In this document: in pieces, positions 15,079 to 23,151 of the stretch
How positions within the stretch are numbered: position 1 is the stretch's first letter
Layout: each line of letters begins with the position of its first letter
From: Pseudonocardia sp. MH-G8
GTDB taxonomy: Bacteria > Actinomycetota > Actinomycetes > Mycobacteriales > Pseudonocardiaceae
DNA length: 64,000 nt
Direction of reading: 5' to 3'
Assembly (NCBI RefSeq): GCF_002262885.1
Contig: NZ_NKYF01000023.1
Coordinates: 92,299 to 156,298 of the forward strand
Program-made: the position numbers and the translations under genes
Notes under the pieces: model-generated
Database searches by the model: none
Seen by the model: the letters and a program-made list of their open reading frames with translations, nothing else
What the model was told of the DNA's origin: nothing

Positions 15079-17652
15079 GGGGGCGAGCGGCAGCAGCCGC
15101 GGGCCCGGACGCTGTGCCGGCACGAGGCGTTCCACCGGCTCGCGGTAGGTGGTGCTGCGCTGGCGCACCGGGCGGCCTGCCGCCGTCGCGATCGACGCCA
15201 GCTCCGTGACCGTGCGGGCCGAGCCGTTCTCCGACCCGGCCATCCGGCTGATCGTCTCCTCCATCAGCGTGCCGCCCATGTCGTCGGCGCCGCCGCGCAG
15301 GATGTCGGCGGCGAGGTCGTCGCCGAGCTTCACCCACGAGCACTGGACGTGGTCGATCCGGCCGTGCAGGGCGAGCCGGGCGAAGGCGTGCACGGCCCGG
15401 TTGTCCCGCGCCGTGGGGCCGGGGCGGGCGATGCCCGCGAGGTAGATCGGCGCGTTGTGGTGCACGAACGGCAGCGGGACGAACTCGGTGAACCCGCCGG
15501 TCTCGTCCTGCAGCGCGGCGAGGGTGCGCAGGTGGCCCAGCCAGTGCCGCGGCTCGTCGACGTGCCCGTACATCATCGTGGACGACGACGGGACGCCGAG
15601 CCGGTGCGCGGTGCCCACGACCTCCAGCCACTGCGCGGCGGGCAGCTTGCCCTTGGTGAGGACCCAGCGCACCTCGTCGTCGAGGATCTCCGCGGCGGTG
15701 CCCGGGATCGAGCCGAGCCCGGCGTCGCGCAGCTCGGTGAGCCATTCCTCGATCGACACGCCCGCCTTCGCGGCCGCGGAGACGATCTCCATCGGCGAGA
15801 ACGCGTGGACGTGCATGCCGGGCACGGCGGCCTTCACCGCGCGCACGAGGTCGGCGTAGAAGGTGACCGGCAGCTGCGGGTCGATCCCGCCCTGCATGCA
15901 CACCTCGGTGGCGCCGGCCTCGGCCGCCTCGACGGCGCGGGCCGCGACCTCGTCGAGCGAGAGCCGGAACGCGTCGGTGTCGCGCTCGCGCTGCGCGAAG
16001 GCGCAGAACCGGCACCCCACGTAGCAGACGTTCGAGAAGTTGATGTTGCGGTTGACGACGTAGGTGACCTCGTCGCCCACGACGTCGGCACGCACCGCGT
16101 CGGCGAGGCGGGCGAGCTCCTCGAGGGCGTCACCGGAGCAGGTCAGCGCCGCCATGGCGGCCGCCTCGTGCGCCGGGTCGAGCAGCGCCGCCGGGTCGGA
16201 CGCGGCCAGGTCCAGCCCGGCGCGGACGTCGGAGTCCAACCGCTGCGGGGCCGAGCGCTGCGTGCCGGCCAGCTCCTCGGCGACCGCGTCCCAGTCGCCG
16301 TACACGGAGGCGAAGTCGCCGCGGCGGTCGTCCGTGCGCCCCTCGGTGTCGATCGCGGTGTGCAGGTCGGTGCGCCCGGACGAGGCGAAACCGCCGTCCG
16401 GCTCCTGCCACGGCCGCCCGATCACCTCGGCGCTCTCGTCGGCGAGCCCGGTCTCCGGGTCGGCGAGCGCCGCGACGTGGGCGTGCAGCCGGGAGTCGAT
16501 CCACGGCGACCCGGCCAGGACGTACTTCGGGTAGGCCGCGAGCCGCTCGCGGATGCGGAACCCGGCGGCCGCCGAGCGCGTGGCCAGCTCGTCGATCGCC
16601 GGCCACGGCAGCTCCGGACTGACGTGGTCGGCCGTGACGGGTGAGACGCCGCCCCAGTCGTCGATGCCGGCCCGGAGCATGAGCGAGAACTCCTCGCCGA
16701 TCAGGTTCGGCGGGGCCTGGATGCGCATCTTGGGCCCGAGCACGAGCCGCGCGACCGCGATCGTGGCCGCCAGGTCGTGCACATCGGCATCCGGGTCGTT
16801 CGCCATCGCCGTGTCCGGCTTGGCCCGGAAGTTCTGGATGATCGCTTCCTGGACGTGCCCGTGCGCCCGCGCGGCGGACCGGATCGCGAACAGCGACTCC
16901 GCGCGCTCGGTGCGGTTCTCGCCGATCCCGATCAGGATCCCGGTCGTGTACGGGACGCCCACGCGCCCGGCGTCCGTGATCGCCCGCAGCCGCACCGCGG
17001 GGTCCTTGTCCGGGCTGCCGTAGTGCGGCCCGCCGGGCTCGCTCCACAGCCGCTCGGCCGTGGTCTCCAGCATCATCCCCATGCTCGCGGCCACCGGCTT
17101 GAGCCGCGTGAGCTCGGCCCACGACAGCACGCCGGGGTTGAGGTGCGGCAGCAGGCCGGTCTCCTCCAGCACCGCGATCGCCGACGCGCGCACGTAGTCC
17201 AGCGTGGAGTCGTACCCGCGCGCCTCCAGCCACTCCCGGGCCGCGGGCCAGCGCTCCTCCGGACGGTCCCCGAGGGTGAACAGCGCCTCCTTGCACCCGG
17301 CGTCGGCACCGGCGCGGGCGATCTCCAGCACCTCGTCGCGCTCGAGGAACGCGGCGGGCAGCCGGTGCGGCACCGTGGCGAACGTGCAGTAGTGGCAGCG
17401 GTCGCGACACAGCCGGGTGAGCGGGATGAACACGTTCTTCGAGTACGTGACGACGCCCGGGCGCCCTTCGGCGACCAGCCCGGCGTCACGCACCCGGGAC
17501 GCCACGGTGAGCAACTCGTCCAGTGCGTCACCGCGGGCGGCGAGCAGCACGGACGCCTCGGTGACATCCAGCGTGACGCCGTCGCGGGCCCGTCGCAGCG
17601 CCCGGCGCAGCGCGGCATCGCTCGGTGCGGGCTCGGGGAGCACATCGGCCAT
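15073..17652 (-). CDS. fbiC: 7,8-didemethyl-8-hydroxy-5-deazariboflavin (FO) synthase, CofG-CofH fusion
   Basis: Bifunctional radical-SAM enzyme that builds FO, the deazaflavin chromophore of coenzyme F420, from tyrosine and a ribityl-diaminouracil. 859 residues, the actinobacterial fused form. The N-terminal CofG half has the iron-sulfur motif CRDRCHYC (Cys 82, 86, 89). The C-terminal CofH half has CYVGCRFC and the conserved EVCMQGGIDPQLP. No other F420 gene lies in the window, but its presence implies F420-dependent enzymes elsewhere. ATG at 17652 with a TACTGT box seven bases upstream; no ribosome-binding site. Confidence 0.97.
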   Translation of the reverse strand: MADVLPEPAPSDAALRRALRRARDGVTLDVTEASVLLAARGDALDELLTVASRVRDAGLVAEGRPGVVTYSKNVFIPLTRLCRDRCHYCTFATVPHRLPAAFLERDEVLEIARAGADAGCKEALFTLGDRPEERWPAAREWLEARGYDSTLDYVRASAIAVLEETGLLPHLNPGVLSWAELTRLKPVAASMGMMLETTAERLWSEPGGPHYGSPDKDPAVRLRAITDAGRVGVPYTTGILIGIGENRTERAESLFAIRSAARAHGHVQEAIIQNFRAKPDTAMANDPDADVHDLAATIAVARLVLGPKMRIQAPPNLIGEEFSLMLRAGIDDWGGVSPVTADHVSPELPWPAIDELATRSAAAGFRIRERLAAYPKYVLAGSPWIDSRLHAHVAALADPETGLADESAEVIGRPWQEPDGGFASSGRTDLHTAIDTEGRTDDRRGDFASVYGDWDAVAEELAGTQRSAPQRLDSDVRAGLDLAASDPAALLDPAHEAAAMAALTCSGDALEELARLADAVRADVVGDEVTYVVNRNINFSNVCYVGCRFCAFAQRERDTDAFRLSLDEVAARAVEAAEAGATEVCMQGGIDPQLPVTFYADLVRAVKAAVPGMHVHAFSPMEIVSAAAKAGVSIEEWLTELRDAGLGSIPGTAAEILDDEVRWVLTKGKLPAAQWLEVVGTAHRLGVPSSSTMMYGHVDEPRHWLGHLRTLAALQDETGGFTEFVPLPFVHHNAPIYLAGIARPGPTARDNRAVHAFARLALHGRIDHVQCSWVKLGDDLAADILRGGADDMGGTLMEETISRMAGSENGSARTVTELASIATAAGRPVRQRSTTYREPVERLVPAQRPGPRLLPLAPA

Positions 17653-17659
17653 GGAGCTG

Positions 17660-17665
17660 ACAGTA
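17660..17665 (-). promoter_or_regulatory. Predicted leaderless -10 box (TACTGT) of fbiC
   Basis: TACTGT on the reverse strand, seven bases before the ATG at 17652, fitting transcription start at the start codon. Confidence 0.45.
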
Positions 17666-17739
17666 GGTCGGCGAGCTGCCCCGGTCGACCGCTCCCCCGA
17701 ACGGTTCAGATCACAGGAGGCAGCGGGAATAGCGTGCGG

Positions 17740-18780
17740 TCACGCCAGCGCGCCGGCGAGCTGCCCCGCCAGCGCGTCGATCACCGTCGGCAGGCTCAGC
17801 ACGGTGCCCCAGGTCCACGCGGCGGAGACCAGCGGGTCGTCCACGAAGACCGCTCGGCCGTCGCGCACCACCTGCAGCTGGGAGTACAGCGGCGCGGCCT
17901 CGACCTGGGCGCGCACCTCGGGGCTGAAGCCGGTGTTCCAGATCAGCACGTCGCGGTCCAGCAGGGCCATCCGCTCGTCGCTGAGGGTCCCGCCGTCCAG
18001 CTCGCCTGCGACCTCGACGATCTCCGGCGGGATCGTGAACCCGAGCGCGGTGACCAGCTGCGAGCGCGGGTCACCCGGGGAGCGGACGAACGACGAACCC
18101 GGCTCGAACCGCTCCGCGACGACGGCGGTGCGGCCCGCGAACTCCGGGTGGGCCGCCCGCGTCGCGGCCAGCTGCGCGTCGATGCCGGCGATCAGTTCCT
18201 CGGCCCGCTCCGGTGCACCCAGCGCGCGACCGGCGAGGCGCGTGTACTCCTGCCACGGCGCACCCCACTCGGGGTAGCCGGCCGGCGGGCCGACCGTCGG
18301 CGCGATCCGCGACAGCGTCTGGAACTGGGTGTCGTCCATAGAGGTGTAGAGCCCGACGATCAGGTCCGGGGCGAGGGCGGCGATCTCCTCGTACCGGTAG
18401 TCGGGGGTGCCGGTGAACGCGCCCCGGTTCAGCACCGCCGGCTGCGCGTCCCCGAGCTCGTCCTGCGCCCACGGCCAGGTGGCGTGGGGGTGGTCGCCGT
18501 ACCAGTCGGTGACGGCCACCGGACGGACGCCCATCGCGAGCACCGGGTCCTGGTCGCTGAAGCCCACGGTGACCACACGCTGCGGGGCGCTCGCGATCTC
18601 GGTGGCGCCCTTGCTGTGCTCGACCGTGAGCGGGAACGCACCCGGGGCACCGGGCGCGGGGGGCGGTGCGGTGGTGGACCCACCGCCACCGCCACCGCAC
18701 GCCGAGAGCAGCCCCAGCGCACCCGCGCCGACGAGCAGCCGGCGCCGGCTGAGGGATCCGACGGGATCTGCGGCGGACAC
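17740..18780 (-). CDS. Iron-siderophore ABC transporter substrate-binding lipoprotein
   Basis: 346-residue periplasmic-type binding protein of the FecB/FhuD class. The N-terminus carries a twin-arginine signal (SRRRLLVGAGALGLLSAC) ending in a lipobox whose Cys is followed by a glycine/serine linker. The TroA-like fold follows, with RVVTVGFSDQDPVLAMGV, EEIAALAPDLIVGLYT and LDRDVLIWNTG. An IdeR/DmdR-type iron box lies about 30-45 bases upstream of the GTG start, so expression should rise when iron is low. No permease or ATPase gene is adjacent, so it must pair with components encoded elsewhere. Confidence 0.92.
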   Translation of the reverse strand: MSAADPVGSLSRRRLLVGAGALGLLSACGGGGGGSTTAPPPAPGAPGAFPLTVEHSKGATEIASAPQRVVTVGFSDQDPVLAMGVRPVAVTDWYGDHPHATWPWAQDELGDAQPAVLNRGAFTGTPDYRYEEIAALAPDLIVGLYTSMDDTQFQTLSRIAPTVGPPAGYPEWGAPWQEYTRLAGRALGAPERAEELIAGIDAQLAATRAAHPEFAGRTAVVAERFEPGSSFVRSPGDPRSQLVTALGFTIPPEIVEVAGELDGGTLSDERMALLDRDVLIWNTGFSPEVRAQVEAAPLYSQLQVVRDGRAVFVDDPLVSAAWTWGTVLSLPTVIDALAGQLAGALA

Positions 18781-18806
18781 GGGGCCTCCAGGTGATCGCG
18801 GGAACC

Positions 18807-18825
18807 TGAGGCTAGCCTGGCCTTA
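18807..18825 (-). promoter_or_regulatory. IdeR/DmdR-type iron box
   Basis: TGAGGCTAGCCTGGCCTTA (19 bases; on the gene's strand TAAGGCCAGGCTAGCCTCA) matches about 15 of 19 positions of the consensus TWAGGTTAGSCTWACCTWA as I recall it. It lies upstream of the siderophore-binding protein gene, where iron-loaded IdeR/DmdR would repress. Confidence 0.7.
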
Positions 18826-18868
18826 ACCGCGTATCGCAGCCGGGAACGTGGCCGGCGAGTCCTCCCGA

Positions 18869-19354
18869 TCAGCTCATCGCGTGGGCGAACATGCCGGGCT
18901 CGTAGGAACCCCCCTGGTTGCGCACGATCACGTTGAGCCGGTTGGCGGCGTTGATCATGGCGACCAGGCAGACCAGCGCGGCGATCTGGTCGTCGTCGTA
19001 GTGCTTGCGCACCTCGGCCCAGGTCTCGTCGGACACGCCGGGGTGGGCGTCGGCGAGCCGGGTGCCCTCCTCGGCGAGCGCCAGTGCGGCCCGCTCGGCC
19101 TCGGTGTACACGGTCGACTCGCGCCACGCGGCGACCAGGTGCAGCCGGACCGCGGTCTCCCCGGCGGCCGCGGCCTCCTTGGTGTGCATGTCGAGGCACG
19201 GGCCGCAGCCGTTGATCTGGCTGGCGCGCAGCGACACCAGCTCCTGCGTGGCCTTCGGCAGCGACGTCTCCTGGATCGCGTGGCCGAGACCCGCGAACCG
19301 CTTGGCGATCTTGACGCCGGTCCCGTTGGCCATCAGGTTGATACGGGGTTCCAT
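18869..19354 (-). CDS. AhpD-like alkylhydroperoxidase / carboxymuconolactone decarboxylase family protein (copy 1)
   Basis: 161-residue CMD-family protein with the AhpD-type redox motif NGCGPCLDMH (Cys 50, Cys 53, His 57), likely a peroxidase or thiol reductase on small substrates. It diverges from an ECF41-type sigma gene. This is the standard ECF41 arrangement, in which the neighbour encodes a carboxymuconolactone decarboxylase, oxidoreductase or epimerase and is the main target. The promoter TGTCACA-N16-CATC lies about 50 bases upstream of the ATG at 19354. A close paralogue at 27722-28210 has the same promoter. GAGGACG precedes the start. Confidence 0.9.
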   Translation of the reverse strand: MEPRINLMANGTGVKIAKRFAGLGHAIQETSLPKATQELVSLRASQINGCGPCLDMHTKEAAAAGETAVRLHLVAAWRESTVYTEAERAALALAEEGTRLADAHPGVSDETWAEVRKHYDDDQIAALVCLVAMINAANRLNVIVRNQGGSYEPGMFAHAMS

Positions 19355-19405
19355 CAGGTCGTCCTCACTCGTGGTGTGTCGTGGTGCTGCATCGGACGAC
19401 CACGA

Positions 19406-19432
19406 GATGCCGGCCGCTGGGCTCCTGTGACA
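19406..19432 (-). promoter_or_regulatory. ECF41-type promoter of AhpD-like copy 1
   Basis: On the reverse strand TGTCACA (19432-19426) is followed by 16 bases and CATC (19409-19406). The published ECF41 consensus as I recall it is TGTCACA with CGTC about 16 bases on. The same arrangement precedes the distant paralogue. Confidence 0.7.
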
Positions 19433-19478
19433 GCACGGTCGCGTGCCCTGCGTCACAGCATGTGTCCGAGCCCTTCGA

Positions 19479-19505
19479 TGTCACACGGCCGCGAGCTCGG
19501 GCGTC
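19479..19505 (+). promoter_or_regulatory. ECF41-type autoregulatory promoter of the sigma gene
   Basis: TGTCACA (19479-19485), exactly 16 bases, then CGTC (19502-19505): a full match to the ECF41 target consensus, pointing toward the sigma gene whose GTG is at 19549. It suggests positive autoregulation. Confidence 0.72.
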
Positions 19506-19548
19506 TGATGGATGACCGCAGTCGAGACGGAACAGACAGGAGCCACCC

Positions 19549-20439
19549 GTGAACGAGCGCATGGACTCCGCCACCGAGGCCTTCGTCGCCCATCGCAACC
19601 TGCTCTTCACCGTCGCCTACGAGATGCTCGGATCGGCGGCCGACGCCGAGGACGTCCTGCAGGAGACCTGGCTGCGGTGGACGGACGTCGATCTCGACAC
19701 GGTGCACAACCAGCGTGCGTACCTGGTCCGGATCACCACCCGCCAGGCGCTGAGCCGGCTGCGGACCCTCGGACGCCGCAAGGAGTCCTACGTCGGCCCC
19801 TGGCTGCCCGAGCCGCTGCTGACCGCGCCGGACGTGGCCGAGGACGTCGAGTTGGCCGAGAGCGTCTCGATGGCGATGCTGCTGGTGCTGGAGACGCTCG
19901 CGCCGACCGAGCGGGCGGTGTTCGTGCTGCGCGAGGTGTTCGACCTGGAGTACGACGAGATCGCGCACGCCGTCGACAAGACGCCGGCCGCGGTCCGCCA
20001 GATCGCCCACCGGGCGCGGGCGCACGTCGCTGCGCGCCGGCCGCGCGGCGCCGTCACCTCCGCCGAGTCCCGGGACGCGCTCGCGGCGTTCCAACGGGCG
20101 ATCGACACGGGGGATCTGCAGAGCCTGGTCGACATGCTCGCGCCGGACGTCGTCCTGCTGGGCGACGGGGGCGGGGTCGTGCAGGCCGTGCTGCGCCCCG
20201 TCGCGGGCGCCGACAAGGTGGCGCGGCTGCTGGCCGCGGGCCTGCCCAAGATCGTCGGCATGGCGGCGGCCGAGCCGGCGCAGATCAACGGCTGCCCCGC
20301 TCTGATCGTGCGGATCGACGGGGAGATCGACAACATCGTGGCGGTGCGGATCGACGACGGCCTGATCACGGGGCTCTACGTCGTCCGCAACCCCGAGAAG
20401 CTGTCGCGGGTCGAGCGGGAGACCGCGGTGGGCCGTTGA
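19549..20439 (+). CDS. ECF41-type (SigJ-like) RNA polymerase sigma factor with SnoaL-like C-terminal domain
   Basis: 296-residue extracytoplasmic-function sigma factor. Sigma-2 spans about residues 10-75 (HRNLLFTVAYEMLGSAADAED, LQETWLRW), and sigma-4 about 105-165 (LAPTERAVFVLREVFDLEYDEIA, PAAVRQIAHRAR). A C-terminal SnoaL-like domain of about 110 residues carries GDGGGV, the counterpart of the DGGGK motif that controls ECF41 activity in place of an anti-sigma factor, and ends with VRNPEKL. The divergent AhpD-like gene and the matched promoters support assignment to ECF41. Start GTG 19549 with AGGAG upstream. Confidence 0.93.
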   Translation: MNERMDSATEAFVAHRNLLFTVAYEMLGSAADAEDVLQETWLRWTDVDLDTVHNQRAYLVRITTRQALSRLRTLGRRKESYVGPWLPEPLLTAPDVAEDVELAESVSMAMLLVLETLAPTERAVFVLREVFDLEYDEIAHAVDKTPAAVRQIAHRARAHVAARRPRGAVTSAESRDALAAFQRAIDTGDLQSLVDMLAPDVVLLGDGGGVVQAVLRPVAGADKVARLLAAGLPKIVGMAAAEPAQINGCPALIVRIDGEIDNIVAVRIDDGLITGLYVVRNPEKLSRVERETAVGR

Positions 20440-20475
20440 GCCGGGCGATGTCGTCCCGCACGTGCAGAACGGGCC

Positions 20476-20481
20476 TATGAT
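20476..20481 (+). promoter_or_regulatory. Near-consensus -10 box (TATGAT) before a leader ORF and LysR gene
   Basis: TATGAT is followed by seven bases and an ATG at 20489, which opens a 16-codon frame ending on the LysR start codon. No good -35 hexamer is visible 17 bases upstream. Confidence 0.5.
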
Positions 20482-20488
20482 TACACCG

Positions 20489-20539
20489 ATGCAACGGTGG
20501 GCGGCAGTTCACCGCAGGGAGGAAGCCGGGAGCGGATGA
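20489..20539 (+). CDS. Candidate leaderless 16-residue leader peptide upstream of LysR gene
   Basis: Short frame MQRWAAVHRREEAGSG whose TGA overlaps the LysR ATG by ATGA. The ATG lies seven bases after a TATGAT box, so it would be the first codon of the message. Its body contains the AGGGAGGAAG that could load ribosomes for LysR. It may only be untranslated leader; the overlap and box position are the evidence for translation. An alternative LysR GTG at 20497 would overlap it. Confidence 0.35.
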   Translation: MQRWAAVHRREEAGSG

Positions 20540-21432
20540 GCCTTCGCCAGTACGAGTACGCCCTGGCCGTCGCCGAGGCGGGCTCGGTGACAGCGGCGGC
20601 GGAGCTGCTGCACGTCGCCCAACCGTCGATGTCCCAGCAGATCCGCAACCTGGAGCGGGAGCTCGGCGTGACGCTGTTCTCCCGCACACCGACCGGATCG
20701 GTGCCCACCGTGGTCGGCCGCGCGTTCCTGCGGGAGGCGGAGGTCGCGGTGAGCGCGTCGCGGCGGGCGAGGGCGACGGCGCGGGCCGGTGCCGACGAGC
20801 TGGTGGGCGAGCTGTCGGTCGCGGTGCAGATGGGGTTCGGCACGCGGCAGCTGCCGGGCGCGCTGGGCGCGCTGCGCCGCCGCTTCCCGCGGCTGGAGGT
20901 CACCGTCTTCGAGGAGCCCAGCTCCGCCGAGCTGGAGCGGCTGGGCCGCCGGGGCGTGCTGGACCTCGCCCTCATGGCGGCCTGCGAGCAGACCCCCGAC
21001 GACGCCCACCACCTCGGCGACGAGGAGTTCGTCGTGGTGCTGGGCGCCGGGCACCGGCAGCTCGCCGCAGACCGGGTCGACCTGCGTGAGCTGGAGCAGG
21101 AGCCGTGGGTGAGGTTCGATCGCGACAGCGCGCTCGACGGCGTGCTGCTGGACGTGCTGCGGAACAGCGAGCTGACCCCGGCCACGGTCGCCCGCGTGTC
21201 CCAGACGGCGACGGCGGTGCGCTGGGCCGCCCAGGGGCTGGGGGTGACGCTCGTCCCGGCGTCCGTGGTGCCCCACGGGTACGAGCACCTCGCGCGCCCG
21301 CTGTCCCCGGTGGTGTCCCAACCCGTCATCGCCGTGGTCCGGCACCCCGCGGGCCCGGCGGAAACGGCGTTGCTCGAGCTCCTGCGCCAGGAGACCTGGA
21401 ACGAGTCCGCAGCCCTCGCGCTGGTGTCCTGA
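20536..21432 (+). CDS. LysR family transcriptional regulator
   Basis: 298-residue regulator. The N-terminal winged helix (LRQYEYALAVAEAGSVTAAAELLHVAQPSMSQQIRNLERELG) is a full LysR signature. The effector domain (GELSVAVQMGFGTRQLPG onward) is of the type 2 periplasmic-binding fold, with ALDGVLLDVLRNSELTP and VRWAAQGLGVTLVPASVV typical of CynR/OxyR-like members. Targets are unclear: it lies downstream of the sigma gene and convergent with two SDR genes, so no divergent partner marks a regulon. ATG 20536 chosen from family N-termini; upstream GTG 20497 is possible. Confidence 0.9.
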   Translation: MSLRQYEYALAVAEAGSVTAAAELLHVAQPSMSQQIRNLERELGVTLFSRTPTGSVPTVVGRAFLREAEVAVSASRRARATARAGADELVGELSVAVQMGFGTRQLPGALGALRRRFPRLEVTVFEEPSSAELERLGRRGVLDLALMAACEQTPDDAHHLGDEEFVVVLGAGHRQLAADRVDLRELEQEPWVRFDRDSALDGVLLDVLRNSELTPATVARVSQTATAVRWAAQGLGVTLVPASVVPHGYEHLARPLSPVVSQPVIAVVRHPAGPAETALLELLRQETWNESAALALVS

Positions 21433-21449
21433 CGGCCGATCAGGGCCCC

Positions 21450-22190
21450 TCAGAGCTGGGTGCGGCCGCCGTCGACGGCGAACTCCGCACCGGTGGTGTA
21501 GGTGGCCTCGAAGGCGAGGAATGCAGCCGCTCTGGCGAACTCGTCGAGGGTGCCGAAGCGCTGCATGGGATTGTCCGCGAGCACCTGCGCCTTGAACTGC
21601 TCGGCCGCCTCCCCGGTCATCACCTTCTCCAGGATCCCCGTGTCGATGGGACCGGGACTGACCGCGTTGACCCGGATCCCGCGCGGGAGAAGCTCGCGGG
21701 AGAAGCTGCGGGCCATCGAGCGCAACGCCGCTTTGCCTGCTGCGTAGACGCTGGTGTCCCGCATCCCGATGACGTTGGCGGCCGACGTGGTGAAGACGAC
21801 TCCCGCGCCCGTGCTCAGCAGCGGGGCGAGCTTCTGCACGGTGAAGAAGGCGCCCTTGACATTGATCGCGAGCATCTCGTCGAACACCTCCTCGGTCGTC
21901 GAATCGAAGGGCGTGGTGCGTGCGATGCCGGCGTTCACGAACAGGGCGTCGATCGAGCCGAGTTCGCTCTTCACCCGATCGGCCAAGGCATCCAGATCGG
22001 GCAGCGAGGCCACATCGCCCCGGACGGCCACCGCGTTCTCGCCGAGATGCCGCGCCGCGTCGAGCGTGGCCTGGGACCGACCGGTGATGACGACCCGGGC
22101 TCCGCCGTCCACCAGCAGCTCGGCCAACGCGAACCCCATGCCGGCGCCGCCGCCCGTGATCACTACGTTCTTGTCGCTGTACGGGGTCAC
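21450..22190 (-). CDS. SDR family NAD(P)-dependent oxidoreductase (first of pair by position)
   Basis: 246-residue short-chain dehydrogenase. The cofactor motif is VVITGGGAGMGFALAELL. Downstream are NAGIARTTPFDS, the catalytic Ser region FTTSAANVIGMRDTSVYAAGKAALRSM (Ser, Tyr, Lys in classic spacing) and the C-terminal TYTTGAEFAVDGGRTQL. The GTG at 22190 is preceded by GAGGA; the GTG at 22205 would overlap the upstream gene by eight bases and is an alternative. It follows the second SDR gene closely, so they form an operon. Substrate unknown. Confidence 0.88.
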   Translation of the reverse strand: MTPYSDKNVVITGGGAGMGFALAELLVDGGARVVITGRSQATLDAARHLGENAVAVRGDVASLPDLDALADRVKSELGSIDALFVNAGIARTTPFDSTTEEVFDEMLAINVKGAFFTVQKLAPLLSTGAGVVFTTSAANVIGMRDTSVYAAGKAALRSMARSFSRELLPRGIRVNAVSPGPIDTGILEKVMTGEAAEQFKAQVLADNPMQRFGTLDEFARAAAFLAFEATYTTGAEFAVDGGRTQL

Positions 22191-22197
22191 GTCCTCG

Positions 22198-22965
22198 TCA
22201 CCCACGGGGGTATTCGCCGCCGTCGACGACGAGGACCTGCCCGGTCAGCCAGCTCGCCCGGTCGGACACGAAGAACAGCACTGCGTGGGCGATGTCGTCG
22301 GGCTGACCGTCGCGCCCCAGCGGCGGGGTGTCGGTCGCGCCCGGCCCCAGGTCGAGGCTCGCCCACTTCTTCCGCGTCGCTTCGCCGCCGGGTGTGGCGG
22401 TCCGGCCCGGGCTCACGGTGTTGACGCGCACCCCGGACGGGGCCAGCTCGGCGGCCAGCCCGCGGCTGTAGTTCTCCAGCGCCACTTTCGCCGCCTGGTA
22501 GTGCAGGACAATCGGTGCCGGGGGGACCACCGCGGCCGTGGACACGTGCACGATCGCCCCCGAACGCCGGTCCCGCATCCCCGGTGCCAGCAGGGCGTTC
22601 AGCCGCACCGACGCCAGGAAGTTCAGGTCCAGCGAGTCCTGCCACTCCTCGTCGGGGATGGCCAGGGCGGATCTGTGGAATTGCGCCCCACCCGCGTTGT
22701 GGACCAGGATGTCCACCCCACCGAACGTCTCATGCGCGGCCGCGGCCACCGCCTCCGCGCCGGCCCGGCTCCGCACGTCGGCGGCCACGAACGTGGCGCC
22801 CTCCGGCACCGTGCTCGTCGCCGACCTGGCGGTCGTGAGCACCTCGGCGCCCGCGTCCAGGAGCTGGCGCACGATGGCCGCTCCGATTCCGCGGGAGCCA
22901 CCCGTGACCAGGGCTCGCTTTCCCGCGAGTTCTCGCGTTCCCGATCCGTTCTCGATCGTGGTCAT
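22198..22965 (-). CDS. SDR family NAD(P)-dependent oxidoreductase (second of pair)
   Basis: 255-residue classical short-chain dehydrogenase with cofactor motif ALVTGGSRGIGAAIVRQLL, NNAG-like VHNAGGAQFHRS, and catalytic Ser-Tyr-Lys in HVSTAAVVPPAPIVLHYQAAK. It ends WLTGQVLVVDGGEYPRG, the family's C-terminal signature. It is the first gene of a two-SDR operon, ATG at 22965. Its twin downstream is only moderately similar, so they probably have different substrates. Confidence 0.9.
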   Translation of the reverse strand: MTTIENGSGTRELAGKRALVTGGSRGIGAAIVRQLLDAGAEVLTTARSATSTVPEGATFVAADVRSRAGAEAVAAAAHETFGGVDILVHNAGGAQFHRSALAIPDEEWQDSLDLNFLASVRLNALLAPGMRDRRSGAIVHVSTAAVVPPAPIVLHYQAAKVALENYSRGLAAELAPSGVRVNTVSPGRTATPGGEATRKKWASLDLGPGATDTPPLGRDGQPDDIAHAVLFFVSDRASWLTGQVLVVDGGEYPRG

Positions 22966-23151
22966 GCCACCGGTCCTCTCGATTTCGTTTCGTCCGCCCC
23001 GCGGAAGGAGGATCGACGTGCGTAGCGCGCGAATCTTTTCGAGAAATCGCGGTGAGCACCTCGTCGACGCGTTTCACGGTACGTCCGGAAAGGAGCCGGC
23101 AGCAAAGACCAAAAGCCAGCAGGCGACATAGGGGGTTCCTATGGCGCCTTC

